Shown: piece after piece, positions 44,218 to 52,224 of the stretch
Position numbering within the stretch: position 1 is the stretch's first letter
Layout of the letters: each line of letters begins with the position of its first letter
Source of the DNA: an uncultured beta proteobacterium
Lineage (GTDB): Bacteria; Pseudomonadota; Gammaproteobacteria; Burkholderiales; Burkholderiaceae_C
Direction of reading: 5' to 3'
NCBI GenBank assembly: GCA_903886275.1
Contig: CAISLN010000038.1
Location: forward strand, 62,001-126,000
DNA length: 64,000 nt
The notes under the pieces: generated by a model
Databases searched by the model: none
Seen by the model: the letters and a program-made list of their open reading frames with translations, nothing else
What the model was told of the DNA's origin: nothing
Made by a program: the position numbers and the translations under genes

Positions 44218-45459
44218 TCAGACCACCCGGCCTTCTTGCAGCGCCGCAATCTGCGCCGCATCCAAGCCCATCTCGGAGAGCACCTCCAACGTGTGCTCGC
44301 CCAGGGCGGGCGGCGGGTTGCGCAACACCGGCGGGGTGGACATCAGGCGCAGCGGACTGGCGACGCTGGAGATGGCGGCAACAGAAGTCTGCGCCCGCAC
44401 TGCAACCGTCGTGGACTGGGTGACCTTGAGGCCGCGGTGCTGCACCTGGGCGTCGGCAAAGGCCTGCTCCATGGTGTTGATGGGGCCGCAGGGCACGGCC
44501 TTGTCTTCGAGCGCGGCAATCCAGTCTGCGGTGCTGCGCCTGCGGGTAGCGGCCTGCATCAGCTCCACCAGAGCCACGCGGTGGGTCACGCGCGCGGTGT
44601 TGCTGGTGAAGCGCTCATCACTGGCCCACTCGGCATGACCGGCCACGGAGCAAAAGCGCGCAAACTGGCCGTCGTTGCCTATGGCCAGCAGCATGGCGCC
44701 ATCCGCCGTTTCAAAGTCCTGGTAGGGCGCGAGACTCGGGTGGCTATTGCCCTGGCGCAGCGGCACCTTTGCGGTGTTCAAAAAACCAGCGGACTGGTTC
44801 GCCAAAATCGCCATGCCCACATCCAGCAGCGCCATGTCGATCAACTGGCCCTCGCCCGTGCGGTGGCGCACTTCCAGCGCCGCCAAAATGGCGCTGGTGG
44901 CATAGACGCCGGTAAACACATCGATGACGGCCACGCCCACGCGGGTGGGTGGACCGTCGGCCTGACCGGTGATGCTCATCATGCCGGTCATGGCCTGGAT
45001 CATCAGGTCGTAGCCGGCGCGCTCGGCATAGGGTCCGTCCTGGCCAAAGCCGGTGATGGAGCAGTAGATGAGGCGGGGGTTGAGCTTCTTCAGGCTCTCA
45101 AAGTCCAACCCGTATTGCGTGAGGCCACCGACCTTGAAGTTCTCCACCACGATGTCGCTTTGCAGCGCCAGGGTGCGAATCAGCTCCTGGCCCTCGGACT
45201 TGGACATGTCGATGGTGATGGAGCGCTTGTTGCGGTTGCAGGCGGCGTAGTAGCTGGCTTGCTCGGTGTTGTTGCCCTCTGCATCCTGCAAAAACGGAGG
45301 CCCCCAGTGGCGCGTGTCGTCGCCCACGATGGGCCGCTCGACCTTGATGACATCGGCCCCCAGGTCGGCCAGCATTTGGGTACACCAGGGTCCGGCCAAC
45401 ACGCGGGAGAGGTCCAACACCTTGATGTGGGAAAGAGCGCCTTGAGATTCTGTGGTCAT
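44218..45459 (-). CDS. Class III CoA-transferase, probably succinyl-CoA:glutarate CoA-transferase
   Basis: From MTTESQGALSHIKVLDLSRV the product is 413 residues. The catalytic Asp of the family is in RAGYDLMIQAMTG (Asp151), and the CoA-binding start has RVLAGPWCTQMLADLGADVIKVE. A glutaryl-CoA dehydrogenase gene lies just upstream on the same strand, so the probable reaction is glutarate plus succinyl-CoA to glutaryl-CoA. The sequence alone does not decide the acid. Confidence 0.88.
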   Translation of the reverse strand: MTTESQGALSHIKVLDLSRVLAGPWCTQMLADLGADVIKVERPIVGDDTRHWGPPFLQDAEGNNTEQASYYAACNRNKRSITIDMSKSEGQELIRTLALQSDIVVENFKVGGLTQYGLDFESLKKLNPRLIYCSITGFGQDGPYAERAGYDLMIQAMTGMMSITGQADGPPTRVGVAVIDVFTGVYATSAILAALEVRHRTGEGQLIDMALLDVGMAILANQSAGFLNTAKVPLRQGNSHPSLAPYQDFETADGAMLLAIGNDGQFARFCSVAGHAEWASDERFTSNTARVTHRVALVELMQAATRRRSTADWIAALEDKAVPCGPINTMEQAFADAQVQHRGLKVTQSTTVAVRAQTSVAAISSVASPLRLMSTPPVLRNPPPALGEHTLEVLSEMGLDAAQIAALQEGRVV

Positions 45460-45574
45460 GTGGTTTGTCGTTTCAGATGTCAGTCGTGGGTCTGCTCTAT
45501 TTACCGTCTCTGCTATCACTGTTGCACTACTGGTTTGCCTGCGCTGTTTGCGCGCTGGCTTTGGTGCCTGCCAC

Positions 45575-45735
45575 GAGGGGGTAGGGTTGGGGCCTCATAC
45601 TGCGGGTACGCACAAATCGCCCCCAACCCAACCCCCTCATGGCGAATGGGGGGCGAGCTGTACGCCGCCAGGGGGACCGGGCTTGGGGTGGCCGCCTGCG
45701 TACCCGCAGTAGGCGGCGGACGCCCCAAGCCCGGG
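45575..45735. repeat. Nested inverted-repeat element between the CoA-transferase and gcdH
   Basis: Three inverted pairs lie in 160 bases. The first is GAGGGGGTAGGGTTGGGG (45575-45592) with CCCCAACCCAACCCCCTC (45621-45638), one mismatch. The second is the perfect TACTGCGGGTACGCA (45599-45613) with TGCGTACCCGCAGTA (45697-45711). The third is CCGGGCTTGGGG (45678-45689) with CCCCAAGCCCGG (45724-45735). No gene is seen in the 314-base gap. It looks like a small palindromic mobile or REP-like element. Confidence 0.6.
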
Positions 45736-45773
45736 CGCACCGCCAAACCCACAGGCCCGAAACAACACACAAA

Positions 45774-46964
45774 TTAAAACGCCGCAATCCCGGTCTGCGC
45801 CCGACCCAGGATCAGCGCATGGATGTCGTGCGTGCCTTCATAGGTATTCACCACTTCCAGGTTCACCAAATGCCGCGCCACGCCATACTCATCGCTGATG
45901 CCGTTGCCACCCATCATGTCGCGCGCCAGCCTTGCGATATCCAAAGACTTACCGCAGGAGTTGCGCTTGAGGATGGAGGTGATCTCGACCGAATCTGTGC
46001 CCTCGTCCTTCATGCGACCCAGGCGCAGACAGCCCTGCAGGCCCAGTGCGATTTCGGTCTGCATGTCGGCCAACTTCTTCTGGATCAGCTGGTTGGCTGC
46101 TAGCGGCCGGCCGAACTGCTTGCGGTCCATGGTGTATTGGCGCGCGCGCAGCCAGCAGTCTTCGGCCGCACCCAAGGCGCCCCAGGCAATGCCGTAGCGC
46201 GCGCTGTTCAGGCAGGTGAACGGACCCTTGAGACCCTGCACCTCGGGGAAGGCGTTTTCTTCCGGGCAGAACACGCCGTCCATCACGATCTCGCCGGTGA
46301 TGCTGGCACGCAGGCCCACCTTGCCGTGGATGGTGGGCGCCGTCAAACCGGCCATGCCTTTTTCCAGCACAAAGCCGCGGATCGGGCCGACCTGGCCGCC
46401 CTCCAACACTTCCTTGGCCCAGACCACAAACACATCGGCAATCGGGCTGTTGGAAATCCACATCTTGGAGCCCGACAGCTTGTAGCCGCCCGCCACCTTG
46501 TGGGCGCGCGTGGCCATGGAGCCGGGGTCGGAGCCATGGTCGGGCTCGGTCAGGCCAAAGCAGCCTATCCACTCGCCGGTGGCAAGCCGGGGCAGGTATT
46601 TCTGGCGCTGCGCTTCTGTGCCGAATTCAAAAATCGGCACCATTACAAGAGAGCTTTGCACGCTCATCATGGAGCGGTAGCCGCTGTCCACGCGCTCCAC
46701 CTCGCGGGCGATCAGGCCATAGGCCACGTAGTTGAGCGCCGGGCCACCGTACTGCTCAGGAATCGTGGGGCCGAGCAGGCCGAGTTCGCCCATCTCGCGA
46801 AAGATCGCCACATCGGTGGTGCCATCGCGAAAGGCCTGTACCACGCGGGGTGCCAGCTTGTCCTGGCAATAGGCGGCAGCGGCATCGCGCACCATGCGCT
46901 CGTCGTCGCTGAGCTGTGCGTCGAGCAAGAAGGGATCTTGCCAGTTGAATGAGGCGTGGGCCAT
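45774..46964 (-). CDS. gcdH: Glutaryl-CoA dehydrogenase
   Basis: The enzyme oxidises and decarboxylates glutaryl-CoA to crotonyl-CoA with FAD. The 396-residue product (from [12 protein letters not shown]; an upstream extension is rejected) has the acyl-CoA dehydrogenase pattern [35 protein letters not shown], and the catalytic Glu in [17 protein letters not shown]. The NSPIADV stretch and Glu-Gly-Thr are characteristic of glutaryl-CoA enzymes. It stands 314 bases upstream of the CoA-transferase and is divergent from the davB-like gene. Confidence 0.93.
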   Translation of the reverse strand: MAHASFNWQDPFLLDAQLSDDERMVRDAAAAYCQDKLAPRVVQAFRDGTTDVAIFREMGELGLLGPTIPEQYGGPALNYVAYGLIAREVERVDSGYRSMMSVQSSLVMVPIFEFGTEAQRQKYLPRLATGEWIGCFGLTEPDHGSDPGSMATRAHKVAGGYKLSGSKMWISNSPIADVFVVWAKEVLEGGQVGPIRGFVLEKGMAGLTAPTIHGKVGLRASITGEIVMDGVFCPEENAFPEVQGLKGPFTCLNSARYGIAWGALGAAEDCWLRARQYTMDRKQFGRPLAANQLIQKKLADMQTEIALGLQGCLRLGRMKDEGTDSVEITSILKRNSCGKSLDIARLARDMMGGNGISDEYGVARHLVNLEVVNTYEGTHDIHALILGRAQTGIAAF

Positions 46965-47068
46965 TGCGTTTCTCCAGGGGGGTGTCAGACAGATGCGGGG
47001 CCCATAGCAGGGCCTGATGCCCCATGGTACGGCCCGCCCGGGTGCGGCACAAGCAATGCTTTCGCATG

Positions 47069-47093
47069 CAGGTATTCTTGGAACGCATACCTG
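47069..47093. promoter_or_regulatory. Inverted repeat between gcdH and the davB-like gene
   Basis: CAGGTAT and ATACCTG form 7-base arms with 11 bases between. The site lies in the middle of the 241-base divergent gap, in the place expected for a shared operator of the lysine/glutarate genes. The LysR protein at 49750 is a candidate binder. Support is only from symmetry and position. Confidence 0.35.
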
Positions 47094-47205
47094 AATGTCG
47101 CCCTTGTACGCGCTGGAAAAACCCTGTTGTGCGCGGCCCGCCGCCGTGGCATAGTCGCGCACTCCTTCGCACCACGCGCCTTACGGCGCGCCAACCGGAA
47201 CCGCC

Positions 47206-48891
47206 ATGACACAAGCTGCCACCGCATCTGCCGCAAGCAAACCGGCACCCGTTACCCAATTCGGCCCCGACTTCCCCTTTGCCTTTGACGACTGGATTGC
47301 CCACCCTGCGGGCTTGGGCCGGTTACCCACCGCACAGCATGGCGCAGAAGTGGCGATTGTGGGCGCGGGCATGGCCGGCATGGTGGCGGCCTATGAGCTG
47401 ATGAAGCTGGGCTTCAAGCCCGTGATTTTTGAAGCCTCGCGCATGGGCGGTCGCCTGCGCTCGCAGCGCTTTGAGGGCACACAGGATGTGGTGGCCGAGC
47501 TCGGTGGCATGCGCTTTCCGGTGTCGGGCACGGCCTTCTTCCATTACGTGAACCTGCTGGGCCTGCAGACCCAACCCTTCCCCAATCCGCTCACCGTTGC
47601 GGCCGGCAGCACCGTGGTCGATCTGGAGGGCGTGAGCCATTACGCGCGCAGCCTGGCGGACCTGCCGGCGCTGTTTCGCGAGGTCGCCGATGCCTGGGCC
47701 CAGGCACTGGAAACCGATGCACGCTTTGGCGAGCTGCAAGACGCTATCCGCAAGCGCGATGTGGCCACGCTCAAAAGCCTGTGGAACACCCTGATTCCGC
47801 TGTGGGATGACCGCACCTTCTACGACTTCATCGCCAGCTCTGCGGCCTTCTCCAAGCTGTCGTTTCGCCACCGCGAGGTGTTTGGCCAGGTCGGCTTTGG
47901 CACCGGCGGCTGGGACTCGGACTTCCCCAACTCCATGCTCGAGATATTGCGCGTGGTGATGACCAACTGCGACGACGAGCAGCGCCTGATCGTGGGCGGC
48001 GCCGACCAGGTGCCCTGCGGCCTGTGGCGCCATGCGCCCGACGCCTGTGTGCACTGGCCCGCCGGCACCACGCTGGAGAGTCTGCACCTGGGCGCCACAC
48101 GCCCCGGTGTGCGCTCCATTGCGCGCGCTGCCGACGGACAACTGGAGGTGACCGACACCTGGGGCAATGCGCGCCGCTATGGCGCCGTGCTGACCACCTG
48201 CCAGAGCTGGTTGCTGACCACGCAGATTGCCTGCGAGGAGTCGCTGTTCTCGCAAAAAATGTGGATGGCACTGGACCGCACGCGCTACATGCAGTCGAGC
48301 AAGACCTTTGTCATGGTGGACCGCCCATTCTGGAAGGACATAAACCCGGCCACCGGGCGCGAGGTGATGAGCATGACGCTGACCGACCGGCTCACACGCG
48401 GCACCTATTTGTTTGACAACGGGCCGGGCCGCCCGGGCGTGATCTGCCTGTCCTATGCCTGGATGGGCGACGCGCTCAAGATGCTGCCGCAGCCGGTGGA
48501 AAAGCGCGTCAAGCTGGCGCTCGATGCGCTCTCCAAAATTTACCCCGGCGTAGACATTGCCAGCCACATCATTGGCGACCCGGTCTGCGTGTCCTGGGAG
48601 GCCGACCCGCATTTTCTGGGTGCCTTCAAGGGCGCGTTGCCCGGCCACTACCGCTACAACCACCGCATGTACAGCCACTTCATGCAAGAGGCCCAACCGG
48701 CGCAACAAAAGGGCATCTTCATTGCCGGTGACGATGTGTCGTGGACCCCGGCCTGGGTGGAGGGCGCGGTGCAGACCGCCTTGAATGCAGTGTGGGGCAT
48801 CCTGCACCACTTTGGCGGCAGCACCGCAGCGACCAACCCCGGCCCCGGCGATGTGTTTGCCGACATAGGCCCATTGGCGCTGGAGGATTGA
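47206..48891 (+). CDS. davB: FAD amine-oxidase-type monooxygenase, probable L-lysine 2-monooxygenase
   Basis: The 561-residue flavoprotein has an N-terminal FAD motif VAIVGAGMAGMVAAYELMKLG and the GG doublet in SRMGGRLRSQRF. Near the C-terminus, GIFIAGDDVSWTPAWVEGA completes the FAD site. It belongs to the tryptophan/lysine 2-monooxygenase group of the amine oxidase family, which makes amides from amino acids. The following gene is an amidase, and glutarate genes are divergent, so lysine to 5-aminovaleramide is the best fit. Tryptophan or phenylalanine cannot be excluded from sequence. Confidence 0.75.
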   Translation: MTQAATASAASKPAPVTQFGPDFPFAFDDWIAHPAGLGRLPTAQHGAEVAIVGAGMAGMVAAYELMKLGFKPVIFEASRMGGRLRSQRFEGTQDVVAELGGMRFPVSGTAFFHYVNLLGLQTQPFPNPLTVAAGSTVVDLEGVSHYARSLADLPALFREVADAWAQALETDARFGELQDAIRKRDVATLKSLWNTLIPLWDDRTFYDFIASSAAFSKLSFRHREVFGQVGFGTGGWDSDFPNSMLEILRVVMTNCDDEQRLIVGGADQVPCGLWRHAPDACVHWPAGTTLESLHLGATRPGVRSIARAADGQLEVTDTWGNARRYGAVLTTCQSWLLTTQIACEESLFSQKMWMALDRTRYMQSSKTFVMVDRPFWKDINPATGREVMSMTLTDRLTRGTYLFDNGPGRPGVICLSYAWMGDALKMLPQPVEKRVKLALDALSKIYPGVDIASHIIGDPVCVSWEADPHFLGAFKGALPGHYRYNHRMYSHFMQEAQPAQQKGIFIAGDDVSWTPAWVEGAVQTALNAVWGILHHFGGSTAATNPGPGDVFADIGPLALED

Positions 48892-49715
48892 TGGCACTGC
48901 GCAAAGCGCTGACCCTGGCTGTACTGCAATGCACTTCCTTGGCGCTGCAGGTACCGGCCAATGTACAGCGGCTCGACGCGGCTGCGGCCAAGGCCCGTGC
49001 GGAGGGTGCCGACCTGCTGCTGACGCCCGAGATGTTTCTCACCGGCTACAGCATTGGTGCACAGGCCGTGCGCGCGCTGGCCCAGCCGCGTGATGGAGCC
49101 TACGCACAGGCAGTGGCAGGCATTGCGCAAAGGCACGGCATTGCCATCGTCTGGACTTACCCGGAGTCGCAGCAGGACAGCATCTACAACGCGGCCCAAC
49201 TGACATCGGCGCAGGGCGAGCCACTGCTGCATTACCGCAAGACCCATTTGTATGGCACGCTGGACCGAACCCAGTTCAGCGCCGCAGCCGTGGACGCGGA
49301 CAACAGCGGGCTGGCCGAACTGAATGGCTGGAAGATCGGCCTGCTGATTTGCTACGACGTGGAGTTCCCAGAGAACCCGCGCCGCCTGGCCCTGGCCGGT
49401 GCCGATGTGGTGCTGGTGCCTACCGCCAATATGGAACGCTACGACTTTGTGCCCGCTACGATGGTGCCCACACGCGCCTTCGAGAACCAGATCGCCCTGG
49501 CCTATGCCAACTACTGCGGGCCAGAAGGGGACCTGCGCTACGGCGGCTTAAGTTCGGTGGTGGATGCGCTGGGCCGACCGTTGGCTCTTGCCCGGCGCGA
49601 CGAGGCCTTGCTGCTTGCCACGCTGACACCCCAGGCGCTGGACCATGCCCGCTCGGAGCAAACCCATTTGCAAGAGCATGCGCAGCGCTTGCGCGGTGCA
49701 AACTCCGCCAGCTGA
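48891..49715 (+). CDS. davA: Nitrilase-superfamily amidase, probable 5-aminovaleramidase
   Basis: The 274-residue product has the nitrilase triad Glu47 (LTPEMFLTGY), Lys117 (HYRKTHLYG) and Cys154 (LLICYDVEFPE). Its start overlaps the stop of the monooxygenase by one base (TGATG), so both are made together. The likely reaction is 5-aminovaleramide to 5-aminovalerate and ammonia, the second step of the Dav route. The fold and triad are certain; the substrate is inferred from the neighbour. Confidence 0.78.
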   Translation: MALRKALTLAVLQCTSLALQVPANVQRLDAAAAKARAEGADLLLTPEMFLTGYSIGAQAVRALAQPRDGAYAQAVAGIAQRHGIAIVWTYPESQQDSIYNAAQLTSAQGEPLLHYRKTHLYGTLDRTQFSAAAVDADNSGLAELNGWKIGLLICYDVEFPENPRRLALAGADVVLVPTANMERYDFVPATMVPTRAFENQIALAYANYCGPEGDLRYGGLSSVVDALGRPLALARRDEALLLATLTPQALDHARSEQTHLQEHAQRLRGANSAS

Positions 49716-49749
49716 TCCGACACTTTTCCCCAACCCCATATCCACCGCC

Positions 49750-50652
49750 ATGCGCCGCAAAATACCTGCCTCCAACACCCTGCTGTGCTTTGACGCCACC
49801 GCCCGCCACCGCAGCCTGACCCGTGCGGCGGTGGAGTTGTCGCTGACGCAAAGCGCCGTGTCGCGCCAGATCCTGGCGCTCGAACAAGGCCTGGGCGTGG
49901 TGCTCTTCAAACGCACGCGCCACGGCATGGAGCTCACCCCCGTGGGCGCCGACTACGCCGCCCGCGTGGCGCAGCGCCTGGGCGCCCTGGAGCAAGACAT
50001 GCTGGACATCATGGGCTCGCATGCACCGGGCGGCGATGTGCACCTGGCCAGCGTGCCCACCTTTGCCGCGCAGTGGCTGATCCCGCGCCTGGGCGACCTG
50101 GCACTCCTGCATCCCGGAATCACCGTACACATAGACACCCGCACAAGGCCTTTCCTGTTTGCCGACACCGCGCTGGACGCCGCCATTTACGCCGGCACCC
50201 CCGAGCAGTTGCAGCGCTGGGCCGGCACACAAAGCCAGCATCTGCTCGATGAAGAAGTGGTGGTGGTCTGCCACCCGCGCCTCTTGGGCAAGCGCAAATC
50301 GCTCAAGGCCGAGACCCTGGCCAGCATGGCGCTGCTGCAGCAAAGCACCAGGCCAGACGCCTGGAGCCAGTGGTTTGCCCAGGCCGGTGTAGCGGCGCCA
50401 AGGGCACTCGCAGGGCCGCGTTACGAGCAGTTTTCCATGGCGGTGGCGGCGGCCGCGCAGGGCTTGGGCCTGGCCCTGGTGCCACGCCTGTTGGTAGAGC
50501 CGGAACTGGCCCGCGGCGATCTGGTGCTGGCCCATCCACTGGCGCTGGCCAGCCAGCGCGGCTACTACCTGGTGCGCCCACAGGGTGGGACCTCGGCATC
50601 CCCCGCACTGGAACAGTTTGCGCAGTGGTTAGCACAGGTGGCAGCAGCGTAA
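49750..50652 (+). CDS. LysR-type regulator (GcvA-like) behind the davBA pair
   Basis: From MRRKIPASNTLLCFDATARH the product is 300 residues. The winged helix (SLTRAAVELSLTQSAVSRQI, then LGVVLFKRTRHGMELTPVG) is GcvA-like. It lies 34 bases after davA on the same strand, so it is probably in the operon and may control it. The ligand could be lysine, aminovalerate or glutarate; none is shown by sequence. Confidence 0.87.
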   Translation: MRRKIPASNTLLCFDATARHRSLTRAAVELSLTQSAVSRQILALEQGLGVVLFKRTRHGMELTPVGADYAARVAQRLGALEQDMLDIMGSHAPGGDVHLASVPTFAAQWLIPRLGDLALLHPGITVHIDTRTRPFLFADTALDAAIYAGTPEQLQRWAGTQSQHLLDEEVVVVCHPRLLGKRKSLKAETLASMALLQQSTRPDAWSQWFAQAGVAAPRALAGPRYEQFSMAVAAAAQGLGLALVPRLLVEPELARGDLVLAHPLALASQRGYYLVRPQGGTSASPALEQFAQWLAQVAAA

Positions 50653-50753
50653 CTGGCGCAACGCCTGCGCGAGAACATCTGCAGCAGACAGTGCCAAGCC
50701 AATGCGGGCCTACACAGTGCACAGTTGATGCAGTACGCAGTCTGGCAAGCCCG

Positions 50754-51713
50754 CTACACCATTTCCGGCGGTGCTATCCGTTCTGGCAGCACCAGCGCAT
50801 GAAGCGCCACAACGGCCTCTTCAATATCCTGAAATATGCGTATCCCTTTGGGGTTCTTCTTGATTCCCGCTACACCAGAACCACCCGCCCAAATTTGAGT
50901 CTCCAGCGGTAGCAAACGCCGCAAGTGCAACAGGGTCGGCACCACATCGCGGGCTGGATAGGCGTAACTAAAGGACATTGCAAGCACATCGACCTTGTAG
51001 GCAAGCGCCGCCAGCTTCAAATTATTCAACGGAATATCCGATCCAATGCTGATCGTCCTGGCACCCTGCTCGGCCAGCACGGCCTCGGCCATCATCTGCC
51101 CGATCAGGTGATGCTCATTGGGCGGCAGGGCAAACAGGACGATAGGGGACTTATTTTTTGGTTGGAGCGAAAAAATTTGCGCCTGCAAATAGCGTTCGAT
51201 ACAACAGGTGCACAGATGTTCATCGTGGATATCCAACTCACCGCGCACCCAGGCATCTCCTATGCTGATCAGCAGCGGGGCCACCGTGTCACGCACAAAA
51301 CCAAACAGCGTTTGCTTGGCGCGTTGCTCTGCCAATAGGGCCTCAAATCCCACCAGATCCGTTTGCTTGAGTAGCGCAATGAAGGCCTTGCTTGTGTCAT
51401 CGCGGCATATAACCGGAGCCGAATGGAGCAAGGCCAGGAGCAGCTTATCGAGTTCGTTGGCCGTCTTGCCTACGACCTGAGCGGGGCGAAAACCGCCTTC
51501 GAGCAAGCGCTTGATCAAGAGCAGCTGCTTGACGGTCTTGAGCGAGTAAGCGGCCTTGCCGTCCGCCCTTGATTCCACAGGGGGAAATTCAAAGCGCTGG
51601 CGCCACTTTCGCAACTGGTCCTTCTTTAAACCGGTTTCACGTTCAATTTCCGACGGCAAAACAAATAGTTTGTTGTTGTTCATTTTGAACGAGCGTACTC
51701 GCAAACTAAACAT
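50754..51713 (-). CDS. CarH-like MerR regulator with B12-binding domain
   Basis: The 319-residue product (start at 51713, behind GGGGGCGGA; 51683 also possible) has an N-terminal MerR-type HTH (PSEIERETGLKKDQLRKWRQR), a helical cap with Trp155 and the pair Glu165-His166 (WVRGELDIHDEH), and a Rossmann-type B12 domain with EHHLIG (Glu200, His202, Gly205), a variant of D-x-H-x-x-G. This is the layout of CarH/LitR, which sense light through adenosylcobalamin. Cap residues needed for the light switch seem present. Targets are unknown. It is divergent from the two-component genes. Confidence 0.78.
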   Translation of the reverse strand: MFSLRVRSFKMNNNKLFVLPSEIERETGLKKDQLRKWRQRFEFPPVESRADGKAAYSLKTVKQLLLIKRLLEGGFRPAQVVGKTANELDKLLLALLHSAPVICRDDTSKAFIALLKQTDLVGFEALLAEQRAKQTLFGFVRDTVAPLLISIGDAWVRGELDIHDEHLCTCCIERYLQAQIFSLQPKNKSPIVLFALPPNEHHLIGQMMAEAVLAEQGARTISIGSDIPLNNLKLAALAYKVDVLAMSFSYAYPARDVVPTLLHLRRLLPLETQIWAGGSGVAGIKKNPKGIRIFQDIEEAVVALHALVLPERIAPPEMV

Positions 51714-51864
51714 TTGTCCGCCCCCGTTTGTCACGCACAAAGTGGTTATTCTATTCTTAGGCGTTTGCGTAGATTGGCTCCTATCTTGCGCAACCCGCGT
51801 TGGTCCTTCGGCGTGGCATTTGCAAACAGATTCGATAGCCAAGGATCAATCTATCGCAATGAAG

Positions 51865-51886
51865 GCTCACGTTACGTGAGCTCACC
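51865..51886. promoter_or_regulatory. Overlapping palindromes upstream of the CarH-like gene
   Basis: GCTCACGTTACGTGAGC (51865-51881) has perfect 7-base arms, and GTGAGCTCAC (51877-51886) is a perfect palindrome that shares its right arm. CTCAC/GTGAG thus appears three times in 21 bases. The site lies in the divergent region about 150 bases upstream of the CarH-like start and could be its operator or serve the genes to the right. Confidence 0.3.
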
Positions 51887-51955
51887 AGACTGGCCGTGCA
51901 CATAAGTCTGCTATAGCACGCGCGGTCCAACCCAGCCCATTCACCGGAGAGCACC

Positions 51956-52111
51956 ATGAACCTGCAAGAACAAAGCGCAGCACTACAGATGCTGGCATTA
52001 TTGGCCACCAACACTTGGAGGTCTTTCTTTTCTGAGATGCCATTGCGCCCATCCCCTGTGCCATCGGTTCCTGACTACCTTAGGGAACCCGAATGCACTG
52101 CCAGGCCCTGA
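51956..52111 (+). CDS. Possible small protein, 51 residues
   Basis: A short frame starts MNLQEQSAALQMLALLATN and ends in a Pro-rich tail. CGGAGAG lies 7 bases upstream of the ATG, a fair ribosome-binding site. It is not a membrane protein. No family is recognised. It precedes the histidine kinase by 113 bases on the same strand. Coding status is uncertain. Confidence 0.35.
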   Translation: MNLQEQSAALQMLALLATNTWRSFFSEMPLRPSPVPSVPDYLREPECTARP

Positions 52112-52224
52112 ATGGATACCTTACCAACTCCCTGTAGCAGGGTGAATGCCTGCCATGTGGGTGCAATTTTTTATCGAACCCCACGCATCAATTTTCGCTT
52201 GGCTTGTGTTTCAAAGACAGAAAC

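Noticed and set aside
43471-45777. 768-codon plus-strand frame opposite the exporter and CoA-transferase
   Set aside because: It is rich in His, Gln, Arg and Gly with no family pattern, typical of antisense in GC-rich DNA.
47323-48897. 524-codon minus-strand frame opposite the davB-like gene
   Set aside because: Antisense shadow; the flavoprotein motifs are on the plus strand.
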